Positions 9,038 to 17,920 are shown, numbered from the stretch's first letter. The stretch: DNA of 64,000 nucleotides from Streptomyces sp. DG2A-72 (GCF_030499575.1 NZ_JASTLC010000001.1:3930001-3994000); one strand, 5' to 3'. A program made the numbers and translations. The notes: generated by a model from the letters alone, not told the origin.

Positions 9038-10624
9038 TCAGCAGAGGGCGGGCTTGCGCCACGCGCACTCGACGTCGGTGCCCCGGGTCGCCTTCGGCTG
9101 GACCGCCGTGGCAGCCTCTTCCGTCGACTTCGCGAGCGTGACCACGATGGCGTCCTCCAACGGCTTCACGGAGGACGCCAGATAATTGTTGAGGACGATG
9201 CTGAAGACCAGCTCGCGTCCACCGGCGTCCGTGACATACCCGGACAGGGCCGAGGCCCCCGTCAACGACCCTGTCTTGGCCCGGGCGTTGAGTGCGGCGG
9301 CCGTACCGCACATCCGTGAGCGCAGGGTGCCGCCGACGAACCGGTCGGGGTCGCAGGCGACCGGCAGGGAGCGCAGCCAGTCGGCGTACCAGGGCTCGGC
9401 ACGTACGGCGAGGAGGAGCTCGGCGAGCTGTGCCGCCGGAAAGTTGTCCATCCGCGACAGCCCCGACCCGTCGACCTGGCGGACCTTGCCGGTGTCGACG
9501 CCGATGCCCTTGAGATACCCGCTGACGGCGGCCAGCCCGGCACTCCAGCTCCCCTGCTTCGACACCTCGTATCCCATGGCCTTGGTGAGGATCTCGGCGT
9601 GCATGTTGTTGGAGAGCTTCATGAACGGGATGAGCAGGTCCTTGAGGGCCATGGAGTCGTGCGAGGCCAACTCGTCGGCTTTTGCTGGGGTTTGACGCCC
9701 CAGCCGAGTGGGCCCGGCGACCTTGACCCCGTGATCCGCGAGCGCGTCCCGGAAGACGGCGGCGGCGTATCCGGTGGGCTCCCACACGGTGGCCCACTCC
9801 TTGGCACCGGCGCCGCCCACGGGTGTCGTACCGCTGACGACGATGTCGTTGGTCCCGTGCTCCCGCTCGACGGTCAGGTCGTTCGAGCCCCCGGCGGCGA
9901 CGGTGGTGGCACGCACGTCGATGTCGACATAGTCCGTGTCGGGCGTGACGGCGACGACGGGCTCGTCCCCCGCCTTCGCACCCGGCTGCACCGTCACGAT
10001 CACGGTCCCGGTGTCGTAGTCGGTGTCCGGTGCCACGCTCAGCGCGCTGATCTGCGCGGAGTAGTACGAGGACTCGTCGTCGGCGGCCCAGGAACGCCCG
10101 AGCCGCTGGGCGTCGAACCGGGTGTCGTCGGCGATCAGCCGTCCGTCGACGCGGGTGACACCGGCCGCGGCGACCTGGGCGGCGAGCCGGTCGTAGTCGG
10201 CGGCGAGCAGGGTCGGGTCGCCGGTGCCGCGCAGATACAGGTCGCCGCGGAGCACGGACCCGGACCGCCGTCCGGCCGCCAGGACATCCGTGGTGAACCG
10301 GTACTCGGGGCCGAGGATCTCCATCGCGGCGGCCGAGGTGGGCAGCTTGGTGTTGGAGGCCGGCATCAGCCGCGTGCTGGGCAGATGCTGGTACAGCAGC
10401 TCACCGCTCACGGCATCGGCGACCACGACACTCGCCACCCCGCCCTCCATCCGGGCGTCGCCCAGGATGGTGTCGACTGCCTCCGGCAGACCGGTACGGT
10501 CGGAATCCGCACCGGCCTGCGCGCCGGGCCCCAGGACTGCGGCGAGCGCCGCCACCAGGGCCCAGATCCATACGCTTCTACGGGAGTTGAGACGTCTCCC
10601 GGACCATCTCACGGGTGTGCTCAT
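9038..10624 (-). CDS. dacB: D-alanyl-D-alanine carboxypeptidase/endopeptidase (PBP4/DacB, peptidase S13)
   Basis: Secreted penicillin-binding protein of 528 residues that trims or cleaves peptidoglycan cross-links. A signal peptide is present (WIWALVAALAAVLGPGAQAGA). All three penicilloyl-serine-transferase motifs are visible: SxxK as PASNTKL, SxN as KLSNNMHAE and KTG as AKTGSLTG. A large inserted domain lies between SxxK and SxN, as in PBP4. The start ATG at 10624 gives MSTPVRWSGRR directly before the signal peptide; longer in-frame readings run into a decayed pseudogene upstream. It is convergent with the GH3 gene, with only 24 bases between stops. Confidence 0.93.
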   Translation of the reverse strand: MSTPVRWSGRRLNSRRSVWIWALVAALAAVLGPGAQAGADSDRTGLPEAVDTILGDARMEGGVASVVVADAVSGELLYQHLPSTRLMPASNTKLPTSAAAMEILGPEYRFTTDVLAAGRRSGSVLRGDLYLRGTGDPTLLAADYDRLAAQVAAAGVTRVDGRLIADDTRFDAQRLGRSWAADDESSYYSAQISALSVAPDTDYDTGTVIVTVQPGAKAGDEPVVAVTPDTDYVDIDVRATTVAAGGSNDLTVEREHGTNDIVVSGTTPVGGAGAKEWATVWEPTGYAAAVFRDALADHGVKVAGPTRLGRQTPAKADELASHDSMALKDLLIPFMKLSNNMHAEILTKAMGYEVSKQGSWSAGLAAVSGYLKGIGVDTGKVRQVDGSGLSRMDNFPAAQLAELLLAVRAEPWYADWLRSLPVACDPDRFVGGTLRSRMCGTAAALNARAKTGSLTGASALSGYVTDAGGRELVFSIVLNNYLASSVKPLEDAIVVTLAKSTEEAATAVQPKATRGTDVECAWRKPALC

Positions 10625-10683
10625 GCCAAGGGAGCATCCCGGATACCGGAGCCGGGCAACAGACCGCCTCAGCCACCGAGCCC

Positions 10684-11066
10684 TCAGGCCCGCCCCATCC
10701 GATACGCGGCGCACAGGTCGACGTCGAGGATGTCCGTGACCCATGCGGTGATGCTGTAGGTCTCGACGGCGGTGTTCCCGCTCGTGTCCCGGAAGACCTG
10801 GTGCGGATATCCGGCGACGGCGGTGTACCCGGGGCGGGCGGCGCGTACGCGGTCGCCCCACCGGCTCGGGGTCTGGGTGGCGCCGACGTACATGCAGACG
10901 TACGGCGATCCGGCCGCCTGCGCGCAGCCGTACGGCAGCCCGGCGACGATCCCGCCCGCCGCGAGCTTCTCCGGGTACGCCGCCATCATCACGGCGGGCA
11001 GCCCGTCAGGGACGTACCGGAACATCCTCAGCGCACCCGGATTCGACCCGAACCCGGCGGGACGGT
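10684..11066 (-). pseudogene. Remnant of a PHB-depolymerase-type esterase
   Basis: The frame reads as three stitched pieces of a secreted poly(3-hydroxybutyrate)-depolymerase/esterase. The first piece is GFGSNPGALRMFRYVPDGLP (domain start). The second runs from VMMAAYPEKLAAGGIVAGLP to PSRWGDRVRAARPGYT. The third is HQVFRDTSGNTAVETYSIT. The stretch between pieces one and two, which normally carries the oxyanion region and the GLSAGG nucleophile elbow, is missing. So is the piece with the catalytic Asp. The C-terminal catalytic-His motif GMGHG is still visible as RMGHGHP, but in a shifted frame near 10740. No signal peptide survives: upstream sequence is the tmRNA terminator. Internal deletions plus a frameshift make this a non-functional relic. 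Confidence 0.72.
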
Positions 11067-11107
11067 AGAACCGCGAACCACCGGCCGATATGTCGCCGGA
11101 CAACACA

Positions 11108-11145
11108 ACGAGGGCCCGGCGGATATGTGACCGCCGGGCCCTCGT
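11108..11145 (-). terminator. Rho-independent-type terminator of ssrA
   Basis: Perfect 15-bp inverted repeat (11108-11122 with 11131-11145, eight-base loop) located 15 bases beyond the tmRNA 3' end on the minus strand. As usual in Streptomyces, no long U-tract follows. Confidence 0.85.
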
Positions 11146-11159
11146 GTACATGGGAATCG

Positions 11160-11544
11160 TGGAGATGGCGGGAATCGAACCCGCGTCCAACGGTGCAGAA
11201 TCAGGGCTTCTCCGTGTGCAGTTCGCTGCGATTTTCTCGGCCCCGGCGATCACGCGAACAAGTCGCCGACGGGCCCAGTCACTGTTTGATTTCCCATCGA
11301 ACCCCGTGACCGGGCTCGATGGTTTAGTTCCCTAGATTATGCCAGGATCCGGGCCGGGAACACTCCCGGGCTGACACCCTTTATGGGCCTTCACTCACTG
11401 CTTATTAGGCAGCGAGGGCGAAGGCGCGGGAATCGCTCTTGGTATTGGCGATTATTGGTTGCGACATATGGTTTACGAGATCATTGCCGCTTCCTCGACA
11501 CGCTTCCCCTGCTTCGACAGCCGCTGTCGAAACCGATCATCCCC
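11160..11544 (-). ncRNA. ssrA: tmRNA (transfer-messenger RNA)
   Basis: tmRNA rescues stalled ribosomes together with SmpB. The 5' end reads GGGGAUGAUCGGUUUCGACA, and the 3' end carries the T-arm GGACGCGGGUUCGAUUCCCG followed by CAUCUCCA. The two ends pair to form the acceptor stem. The CCA tail is not encoded beyond the discriminator A (11160). The tag reading frame is GCC AAT ACC AAG ... GCT GCC TAA (about 11408-11452) and encodes the tag ANTKSDSRAFALAA, ending in the ALAA degron of Streptomyces tags. The gene is just downstream of smpB on the same strand, with its own promoter in the gap. Confidence 0.96.
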
Positions 11545-11615
11545 ATGTTGATTTTTCAAGCCGGATCTTTCGACCCATGCGCCCTCTGTGGGGTGCAGAT
11601 GCCATCGTACGTGAC

Positions 11616-11643
11616 CAACGCACGTCGATGCCACCGTATTCCC
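11616..11643 (-). promoter_or_regulatory. Candidate sigma-R-type promoter of ssrA
   Basis: On the minus strand GGGAAT (11643-11638) is followed after exactly 18 bases by GTTG (11619-11616). This matches the recalled SigR consensus GGGAAT-N18-GTTG for thiol-oxidative stress. It lies immediately after the smpB stop and about 70 bases before the mature tmRNA 5' end, leaving a leader for RNase P processing. ssrA is, to my knowledge, a reported SigR target in S. coelicolor. A separate TACGAT (11609-11604) could serve as a housekeeping -10. Confidence 0.7.
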
Positions 11644-11648
11644 GCCCG

Positions 11649-12218
11649 TCAGGCGCTGCGCTGCCGCCGCTTCGCCGCCGCGATCGCCCGCTCCGACTCC
11701 CGCCGGTCCTGCTTCTCCCGCAGGGTCTGGCGCTTGTCGTACTCCTTCTTGCCTCGCGCGAGGGCGATCTCGGCCTTCGCCCGGCCGTCCTTGAAGTACA
11801 GGGCGAGGGGCACGATGGTGTGACCCGTCTCCTGGGACTTCGCCTCCAGCTTGTCGATCTCCTCGCGGTGCAGGAGGAGCTTGCGCTTGCGGCGCGCGGA
11901 GTGGTTGGTCCAGCTGCCCTGGTGATACTCGGGGATGTGGGCGTTGTGCAGCCACGCCTCGCCCTGGTCGATCTGGACGAAGCCGTCGGTCAGCGACGTC
12001 CGCCCCTCACGCAGCGACTTGACCTCGGTCCCCATGAGGACGAGACCGGCCTCATAGGTGTCGATGATCGCGTAGTCGTGCCGGGCCTTCTTGTTCTGGG
12101 CGACGATCTTGCGCTTGCCGCCCTTCTCGCCGTCCCTGGCCTTCGCGGCGGCAGCACCGCCCTGCTTGGGCTGGGACTCCTTGGGTACGTACATTCCCTT
12201 GCTCATAGTGCTGGCCAT
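11649..12218 (-). CDS. smpB: SsrA-binding protein SmpB
   Basis: tmRNA-binding protein that delivers alanyl-tmRNA to stalled ribosomes. Core motifs are [33 protein letters not shown], the [11 protein letters not shown] segment, and the C-terminal basic tail [20 protein letters not shown] that enters the mRNA channel. It is 189 residues from the ATG at 12218; an internal ATG at 12206 ([10 protein letters not shown]) is equally plausible because neither has a strong Shine-Dalgarno sequence. The N-terminal 40 residues are a variable actinobacterial extension. It is encoded directly upstream of its RNA partner ssrA. Confidence 0.96.
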   Translation of the reverse strand: MASTMSKGMYVPKESQPKQGGAAAAKARDGEKGGKRKIVAQNKKARHDYAIIDTYEAGLVLMGTEVKSLREGRTSLTDGFVQIDQGEAWLHNAHIPEYHQGSWTNHSARRKRKLLLHREEIDKLEAKSQETGHTIVPLALYFKDGRAKAEIALARGKKEYDKRQTLREKQDRRESERAIAAAKRRQRSA

Positions 12219-12252
12219 TTTCGCACTACAGGGGGGTCCGAGGGAAAGGCGA

Positions 12253-13422
12253 TTACGAATCGTCCCCGAGCCCGCTCAACACCGTCTCCGCCTGCTTCAG
12301 CGCCCCGGCGTCGGCCTCGAGGTCGGGCGTGAGGCCCTTGCCGTCGACGCCGCGGCCGGACGGCGTGCGGTAGTGCCCGACGGTCAGCTCGGCGACGGAG
12401 CCGTCGGGCAGCCGGGTGGGCATCTGCACGGACCCCTTGCCGAAGGTGCGGGAGCCCACGACGACCGCGCGACCGCGGTCCTGCAGGGCGCCGGTAAGCA
12501 GCTCGGCCGCGCTCATCGTGCCGCCGTCGACGAGCGCGACCAGGGGTCTGGTGGTGTCGCCGCCGGCCTCGGCGTGCAGGGCGTGCTGGGTGCCGTCGAC
12601 GTCGTACGTGGCGACGAGGCCGCCGTCGAGGAAGGCGGAGGCGGCGGTGACGGCCTCGGTGACCAGTCCGCCGGAGTTGCCGCGCAGGTCGAGGACGATC
12701 CCGGCGCCGGCGGGGGCCCGCCGTACGGCGTCGCGGACCACGTCGCCCGAGCCCTTGGTGAACGCGTCGATGGTGATGACGGTGACACGGCCGGCGAGAT
12801 TCCGGACGGTGACCGAGTCCGTGGACAGACGGGCCCGGCGCAGAGTGAGGCTCCACGCGTGCGTGCCGCGTTCCAGGCCGAGCCGGACGGTCGTACCGGC
12901 GGCGGCGTCGGTCGCGTCACCGCGCAGTAAGGAGACGACCTCGGTGACGGGCCGCCCCTCGACGCGCGCGCCGTCGACGGTGCGCAGCCGGTCGCCGGCG
13001 CGGATCCCGGCGGTGGCCGCCGGCGACCCGGAGCTCACCTTGGTCACCTCGATACGGCCGTCCCGCTCGCCGCGCGTCCACAGCCCGACGCCGGTGTACT
13101 CGCCGTCGAGGGACTCCTCGAACTCCTCGTACTCACCCTGGGAGTAGACGGCGTCCCAGCGGTTGCCGCTGCGGCTCACCGCACGTTCGGCGGCCTCCAT
13201 CGGGGACTTGCCGGAGGCCATCGCCTCGGCGGCGGCCTCCGTGACCTCCTCGGGCCGGGCGGCGGAGGCGGTCGAACGGGGCGTGCCCGGCGTGGTCTTC
13301 CGGTCAGGTCCGGGCAGGGAGCCGGTCGCGGCACCGGCGACCAGCACACTCGCGAACACCAATGTCAGGGCGGCCCCGCGGCCGAAGCGGCGGGGCTGAC
13401 AGAACAGGTCACGGCCTGACAT
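12253..13422 (-). CDS. S41-family C-terminal processing protease (CtpA-like)
   Basis: Membrane-anchored or secreted serine protease of 389 residues. The N-terminus has a signal/anchor helix ([18 protein letters not shown]). A PDZ domain follows at about 120-200 ([33 protein letters not shown]). The S41 catalytic domain shows the nucleophile motif [10 protein letters not shown] and the general-base lysine in [10 protein letters not shown]. It lies between ftsX and smpB on the same strand. The specific substrate is unknown; in this context it may act on envelope or division proteins exported with FtsEX. Confidence 0.9.
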   Translation of the reverse strand: MSGRDLFCQPRRFGRGAALTLVFASVLVAGAATGSLPGPDRKTTPGTPRSTASAARPEEVTEAAAEAMASGKSPMEAAERAVSRSGNRWDAVYSQGEYEEFEESLDGEYTGVGLWTRGERDGRIEVTKVSSGSPAATAGIRAGDRLRTVDGARVEGRPVTEVVSLLRGDATDAAAGTTVRLGLERGTHAWSLTLRRARLSTDSVTVRNLAGRVTVITIDAFTKGSGDVVRDAVRRAPAGAGIVLDLRGNSGGLVTEAVTAASAFLDGGLVATYDVDGTQHALHAEAGGDTTRPLVALVDGGTMSAAELLTGALQDRGRAVVVGSRTFGKGSVQMPTRLPDGSVAELTVGHYRTPSGRGVDGKGLTPDLEADAGALKQAETVLSGLGDDS

Positions 13423-13446
13423 GCCGGTGAGTCTAGGACAACGCGA

Positions 13447-13478
13447 AGGGCCGCACGGCCGGTTGACCGTACGGCCCT
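13447..13478 (-). terminator. Terminator after ftsX
   Basis: A 12-bp stem (13447-13458 with 13467-13478) with eight-base loop just after the ftsX stop. On the minus-strand RNA the single imperfect position becomes a G-U wobble, so the hairpin favours ftsEX transcripts. Confidence 0.6.
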
Positions 13479-13489
13479 CTTGGCGTGCG

Positions 13490-14407
13490 TCACACCTTCA
13501 GGTACTTGCGCAGCGCGAAGAACGCGGCCAACGCGGGCATCAGCAGACTTGTCGCGAGGATGAGCGGCAGCTTCGTCAGGACGGCGTCCCAGCCGATGAA
13601 GTTGATCAGATTCAGCTTCTCGGACAGGGCCAGACCGTGGTCGATGATGAAGTACCGCGCGACCACCAGGAACCCGCACGCGACCCCGCCGCCGATCAGC
13701 CCGGCGACGGCGGCCTCCATGATGAACGGCGCCTGGATGTAGAAGCCGGAGGCGCCGACCAGCCGCATGATGCCGGTCTCGCGGCGCCGGCTGAACGCCG
13801 AGACGCGCACGGTGTTGACGATCAGCATCAGCGCCACGACCAGCATCAGCGCCATCACGGCCCGTGCCGCCCAGTTCATGCCGTTGAGCAGCCCGAAGAG
13901 GTTGTCCAGGATCCCCTTCTGGTCCTGCACGGACTGCACGCCGTCCCGCCCGTCGAAGGCGGTCGCGATGACCTGGTACTTCTCCGGGTCCTTCAGCTTG
14001 ATCCGGTACGACTCCTGCATCTGGTCCGGCGTGAGCGAGCTGGCCAGCGGGGAGTCGCCGAACTGCTCCTTGTAGTGCTTGTACGCCGCGTCCTGCGACT
14101 CGTAGGTGACCGTTTCGACCACGGACATCTTCTTCAGATCGCCGAGGATCTGGTCCTTCTGGTCCTTGGTGACCGCGCCCTTGGCGCAGTTGGGGTCGGA
14201 CTCGGCGTCGCTCTTGTTGCAGAGGAAGACCGAGACGTTGACCTTGTCGTACCAGTAGCCCTTCATCGTGTTGACCTGGTCGCTCATCAGCAGCGACCCG
14301 CCGAACAGGGCGAGGGACAGGGCGACGGAGACGATGACCGCGAAGGTCATCGTCAGATTGCGGCGGAGACCGACACCGATCTCGGACAGAACGAACTGGG
14401 CGCGCAT
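13490..14407 (-). CDS. ftsX: Cell-division ABC transporter permease FtsX
   Basis: Permease partner of FtsE, 305 residues. The N-terminal cytoplasmic segment MRAQFVLSEIGVGLRRNLTMT precedes the first membrane helix. The large extracellular loop (about 60-170, containing FLCNKSDAESDPNC) is the region that in other bacteria contacts peptidoglycan-hydrolase regulators. Three further helices follow after ARAVMALMLVVALMLIVNTV. The gene lies 39 bases downstream of ftsE, in one operon. The role is control of septal or apical wall hydrolysis. Confidence 0.95.
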   Translation of the reverse strand: MRAQFVLSEIGVGLRRNLTMTFAVIVSVALSLALFGGSLLMSDQVNTMKGYWYDKVNVSVFLCNKSDAESDPNCAKGAVTKDQKDQILGDLKKMSVVETVTYESQDAAYKHYKEQFGDSPLASSLTPDQMQESYRIKLKDPEKYQVIATAFDGRDGVQSVQDQKGILDNLFGLLNGMNWAARAVMALMLVVALMLIVNTVRVSAFSRRRETGIMRLVGASGFYIQAPFIMEAAVAGLIGGGVACGFLVVARYFIIDHGLALSEKLNLINFIGWDAVLTKLPLILATSLLMPALAAFFALRKYLKV

Positions 14408-14446
14408 GGCGTCTCTTTCAGGCCTTTCCGTGGACGTGGGTGCGGG

Positions 14447-15136
14447 TCAGTGCTGGTAGCCGTAGACGCCGCGTGCCTGGTCGCGGACGAGGCGGCCCTT
14501 CTCCAGCTCGATGACGCGCTTGCGCATCTGGTCCACGATGTTCTGGTCGTGCGTCGCCATCACCACGGTCGTGCCCGTCCGGTTGATCCGGTCGAGCAGC
14601 TTCATGATGCCGACGGAGGTCTGCGGGTCGAGGTTGCCGGTCGGCTCGTCCGCGATCAGCAGCTTGGGCCGGTTGACGAAGGCCCGCGCGATCGCCACGC
14701 GCTGCTGCTCACCACCGGACAGCTCACCGGGCATCCGGTCCTCTTTGCCGCCCAGCCCGACAAGGTCGAGCACCTGCGGAACGGACTTGCGGATCTCGCC
14801 GCGGGACTTGCCGATCACCTCCTGCGCGAAGGCCACGTTCTCGGCGACCGTCTTGTTCGGCAGGAGGCGGAAGTCCTGGAACACCGTCCCCAACTGGCGG
14901 CGCATCTGCGGCACCTTCCAGTTGGAGAGGCGCGCGAGGTCCTTGCCCAGGACGTGCACCTGACCGTGGCTGCACCGCTCCTCGCGGAGGACCAGCCGCA
15001 GGAAGGTGGACTTTCCGGAGCCGGAGGACCCCACCAGGAACACGAACTCGCCCTTCTCCACTTCCAGGGACACATCCCTGAGTGCGGGGCGGGTCTGCTT
15101 GGGGTAGACCTTGGAGACGTTGTCGAATCGGATCAC
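14447..15136 (-). CDS. ftsE: Cell-division ATP-binding protein FtsE
   Basis: ABC ATPase of 229 residues, the usual FtsE length from the GTG at 15136 ([14 protein letters not shown]). The Walker A is GSSGSGKST at 36-44, the signature is [15 protein letters not shown], and the Walker B is LLIADEPTG followed by an intact H-loop (ATHDQ). With FtsX it forms the complex that couples cytoplasmic division signals to cell-wall hydrolysis. A dispersed repeat lies in the upstream gap. Confidence 0.96.
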   Translation of the reverse strand: MIRFDNVSKVYPKQTRPALRDVSLEVEKGEFVFLVGSSGSGKSTFLRLVLREERCSHGQVHVLGKDLARLSNWKVPQMRRQLGTVFQDFRLLPNKTVAENVAFAQEVIGKSRGEIRKSVPQVLDLVGLGGKEDRMPGELSGGEQQRVAIARAFVNRPKLLIADEPTGNLDPQTSVGIMKLLDRINRTGTTVVMATHDQNIVDQMRKRVIELEKGRLVRDQARGVYGYQH

Positions 15137-15245
15137 GGATGCACCACGGTTAGCCGGGGGTAGATGAGCGTGACCATACGCGAACGGGGAGCATGAGCGC
15201 AGGCGCCGGTGGGGATGCGCGAGGCTTGTGCGGTTTTGTGAGCAC

Positions 15246-15330
15246 CCCGAAGGGGCGCGGGGCTGTGTCACTATGCGGCTCCGCCGCGTGGGCGCGAGCA
15301 ACCACACCCGACCCGCAGCCGCGAGACAAT
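15246..15330. repeat. Dispersed Streptomyces intergenic repeat (type 2)
   Basis: The segment runs from AGGGGCGCGGGGCTGT through ATGCGGCTCCGCCGCGTGGG to CCCGCAGCCG. I recognise it as a repeat seen many times between genes in Streptomyces genomes. It contains the small palindrome CGGCTCCGCCG. It occupies the 318-base gap between ftsE and the small zinc-ribbon gene. Only one copy lies in this window; function unknown. Confidence 0.6.
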
Positions 15331-15454
15331 GAGCACCCACCCCTCTGAGAGCGACCCGCGCGACCTCCGGAGGAACCTGGCATTGTGGAGAGGGGAACGT
15401 TCTCGGACCCCACGGCGTTCTCTCGGTGGAACCGTTCGCGAGGAGGCGAGGCGC

Positions 15455-15646
15455 ATGACGTACGACCGGCTGGTGTGCGCGAACTGCGCGGCGCCCGTGA
15501 ACGAGGGCCGCTGCCCGGTCTGCCGGGCGAACCGCCAGCGACTGCAGCAGGAGAACCCCTTCGCGGGGCTCAACCCGATGACGCTGATCGCGCTGCTGGC
15601 GATACTGATCGCGGCCGTGGCACTGCTGGCGCACCAGACCGCCTAG
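15455..15646 (+). CDS. Small zinc-ribbon membrane protein
   Basis: Conserved hypothetical protein of 63 residues. Two CxxC pairs ([16 protein letters not shown], residues 8-23) form a probable zinc ribbon. A linker ([13 protein letters not shown]) and one C-terminal membrane helix ([19 protein letters not shown]) follow. The start ATG is chosen because AGGAGG sits 8 bases upstream (15441-15446); a longer in-frame reading has no comparable signal. Topology predicts a cytoplasmic ribbon anchored at the membrane. The function is not known to me. Confidence 0.8.
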   Translation: MTYDRLVCANCAAPVNEGRCPVCRANRQRLQQENPFAGLNPMTLIALLAILIAAVALLAHQTA

Positions 15647-15678
15647 CGCGGCCTCGGACCCGCACCCCACAAGGCATG

Positions 15679-15714
15679 TGAAGGGCCCGGAGCGACACCG
15701 CTCCGGGCCCTTCA
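15679..15714. terminator. Bidirectional terminator
   Basis: Perfect 16-bp stem (15679-15694 with 15699-15714) and tetraloop ACAC between two convergent genes, so it can end transcription from both the zinc-ribbon gene and the LAETG gene. Confidence 0.88.
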
Positions 15715-15754
15715 TCACTCACATCGCATACGCTCCGTATGCCCGCGGCTACCG

Positions 15755-16369
15755 TCAGGCAGCCGCACCACCGCGGCCACCCATGAGGCGCGGCAGGACG
15801 CGGAAGCCGATGCCGCCGGCGATCATCGTCGCGGCACCGATCAGCAGGAACGTGGTCTGAGCGGCACCGGTCTCGGCAAGCTCGTCACCGTTGCCCTGGG
15901 CAGAGGTGTCGGTCGCGGCGGCCTCCGAGCCGGTGTCGGTGAGGGAGGACGAGCCCTCCTGCTGCGCCGAGGAGCCACCGTCGGGGTCGGTGTTGCTGTT
16001 GCCGCCACCGTTGGCGTTCCCGTTCCCGTTGCCATTCCCGTTGCCGTTGCCGTTTCCGTTGCCCGGGTCGGAGGGCTCGTCGGTGACCGGCGGCTCGGTG
16101 GGCTCGGGCTCCTCCGTCGGCTCGGTCGGCTCCTCGGTCGGGTCCGTGGGAAGGTCCGTCGGCAGGCCGGTGGGCGGATCGGTGGGCAGGTCCGTCGGGA
16201 CCGGCGGCGTCGGCGAGGGCGACTCGTCGCCGCAGAGGAGGCCGAGGAAGCAGCCGTCCCCGGGCTCCTCCGCGGCCGAAGCGGCGCCCGCGGCGGTCAG
16301 CGAGGCACCGGCGGCGATCACGGTCGCAGCGGCGAGGCGCGCGACGCGGATGCGCGTCTTGTTGGTCAT
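15755..16369 (-). CDS. LAETG-anchored (sortase E-type) surface protein
   Basis: Secreted protein of 204 residues predicted to be covalently attached to the cell wall. A signal peptide (ATVIAAGASLTAAGAASA) is followed by a short Cys-containing head (DGCFLGLLCGD). A Pro/Thr/Glu-rich repeat region (PTDLPTDPPTG type), an NG dipeptide repeat and a Ser/Gly-rich linker come next. The C-terminus has LAETG at about 167-171, a membrane helix (TTFLLIGAATMIAGGIGF) and a basic tail, the classic sorting signal. LAxTG is the motif of class E sortases in high-GC actinobacteria. No adhesive or enzymatic domain is evident: it looks like a stalk. No sortase gene is nearby. Confidence 0.88.
   Translation of the reverse strand: MTNKTRIRVARLAAATVIAAGASLTAAGAASAAEEPGDGCFLGLLCGDESPSPTPPVPTDLPTDPPTGLPTDLPTDPTEEPTEPTEEPEPTEPPVTDEPSDPGNGNGNGNGNGNGNGNANGGGNSNTDPDGGSSAQQEGSSSLTDTGSEAAATDTSAQGNGDELAETGAAQTTFLLIGAATMIAGGIGFRVLPRLMGGRGGAAA
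16017..16067. repeat. Hexanucleotide repeat encoding Asn-Gly dipeptides
   Basis: Imperfect runs of a six-base unit (CCGTTG/CCATTC variants on the plus strand) inside the LAETG protein gene, encoding seven to eight NG units. Copy number could vary by slippage. Confidence 0.8.
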
Positions 16370-16613
16370 CTGGTTGCTACCCCCAGTAGCTGATCGTCAT
16401 TGAGGCGGCGCTCGGGGCTGTGATCGACGGGATAGCTGAACTCACGGCCCCCCGGTTCACATGCGCCCCAGAGATACGCATGCCACGCTTTACCCTTCCC
16501 ATTTTTCAAAGCAACGTCAAGGCCGTTTCCGTTCGCGATGTCCAATTCCGGCGACTATGCGGTGGGTTGGAGTCTGTGAGTGTGATGTAAAACCCGGACA
16601 TGCAGGCACGCAA

Positions 16614-16648
16614 AAGGCAACTGCCGCCGAGGTGGCGACAGTTGCCTT
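16614..16648 (-). terminator. Terminator after prfB
   Basis: A 15-bp stem (16614-16628 with 16634-16648) 11 bases past the prfB stop. On the minus strand it is followed by a short U-run (CTTTTG). The one mismatch is a wobble pair in the RNA. The remaining gap up to 16370 holds the promoter of the LAETG gene; nothing else is visible. Confidence 0.8.
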
Positions 16649-16658
16649 GTCGACAAAG

Positions 16659-17765
16659 TTACTTCTCTTGTTGCTTGCGCCAGCGAATTCCGGCCTCGAG
16701 GAACCCGTCGATCTCCCCGTTGAACACGGCCTCGGGGTTACCGACTTCGAACTCGGTGCGCAGGTCCTTGACCATCTGGTACGGGTGCAGGACGTACGAA
16801 CGCATCTGGTTGCCCCAGGAGTTGCCGCCGTCGCCCTTGAGCGCGTCCATCTTGGCCTGTTCCTCCTGCCTGCGCCGCTCAAGGAGCTTCGCCTGCAGAA
16901 CGTTCATGGCGGTGGCCTTGTTCTGGATCTGCGACCGCTCGTTCTGGCAGGAGACGACGATGCCGGTGGGGAGGTGGGTGAGCCGCACCGCGGAGTCCGT
17001 GGTGTTCACGCCCTGGCCGCCGGGGCCCGACGACCGGTACACGTCCACGCGCAGCTCGGACTCGTCGATCTCGATGTGGTCGGTCTGCTCGACCACGGGG
17101 AGGATCTCCACGCCCGCGAAGGAGGTCTGCCGGCGCCCCTGGTTGTCGTAGGGCGAGATACGCACCAGCCGGTGCGTGCCCTGCTCGACGGAGAGGGTCC
17201 CGTAGGCGTACGGCGACTGCACGGCGAAGGTGGTCGACTTGATGCCGGCCTCTTCGGCGTACGACGTCTCGTACACCTCGGTCTTGTAGCCGTGCTGCTC
17301 GGCCCACCGCAGGTACATGCGCTGAAGCTTCTCGGCGAAGTCGGCGGCGTCGACGCCACCGGCCTCCGCGCGGATGTTGACGAGCGCTTCCCGGGAGTCG
17401 TACTCGCCGCTGAGAAGCGTCCTCACTTCCATCTCGTCGAGGGCCTTCTTGACGGCGATGAGCTCGGACTCGGCCTCGGCGCGGGTGTCCGGGTCGTCCT
17501 CCTCCTCGGCCATCTCGAACAGCACGGCAAGATCGTCGATCCGCGAGCGCAGGGCCTCGGCCTTCCTCACCTCCGCCTGGAGGTGGGAGAGCTTGCTGGT
17601 GATCTTCTGCGCCTCGTCCGGGTTGTCCCACAGGGACGGCGCGGCCGCCTGCTCCTCGAGCACGGCGATGTCTGCCCTCAGCTTGTCGAGGTCCAGAACG
17701 GCCTCGATCGACTCCATGGTCGAGGAGAGGGACTTGAGCTCTTCGGATACATCGACGACTGCCAC
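16659..17765 (-). CDS. prfB: Peptide chain release factor 2
   Basis: RF2 (368 residues) reads UGA and UAA stop codons and triggers peptide release. The catalytic GGQ lies in [16 protein letters not shown]. The stop-recognition tripeptide, normally SPF in RF2, reads SPY here (Ser204-Pro205-Tyr206 in [12 protein letters not shown]). The gene is one uninterrupted frame, so there is no programmed +1 frameshift as in E. coli prfB. The GTG start at 17765 ([13 protein letters not shown]) is directly preceded by GGAGGT; the close spacing makes the exact start slightly uncertain. Readings further upstream are only repeat DNA. Confidence 0.95.
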   Translation of the reverse strand: MAVVDVSEELKSLSSTMESIEAVLDLDKLRADIAVLEEQAAAPSLWDNPDEAQKITSKLSHLQAEVRKAEALRSRIDDLAVLFEMAEEEDDPDTRAEAESELIAVKKALDEMEVRTLLSGEYDSREALVNIRAEAGGVDAADFAEKLQRMYLRWAEQHGYKTEVYETSYAEEAGIKSTTFAVQSPYAYGTLSVEQGTHRLVRISPYDNQGRRQTSFAGVEILPVVEQTDHIEIDESELRVDVYRSSGPGGQGVNTTDSAVRLTHLPTGIVVSCQNERSQIQNKATAMNVLQAKLLERRRQEEQAKMDALKGDGGNSWGNQMRSYVLHPYQMVKDLRTEFEVGNPEAVFNGEIDGFLEAGIRWRKQQEK

Positions 17766-17920
17766 ACCTCCAGCGTAACGGCTCCGCCAAGCGTGGAACG
17801 CCGGGTGACCGTCACTCACCGGTGCCCCAGCGTTGGCACCCCGGCCACGGCGGACTCCACCCCCAGCCCCCCAACCTCCGCCCACCCACCACCCGACTCG
17901 GTCGACCAAGAGGCACACCC

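Noticed and set aside
11090..11335. Short plus-strand frames (MAGIEPASNGAE type) over ssrA
   Set aside because: This is the well-known spurious translation of the antisense of tRNA/tmRNA 3' ends.
17690..17765. A programmed frameshift in prfB as in E. coli
   Set aside because: The RF2 frame is uninterrupted from the start; no in-frame UGA or slippery site is visible.
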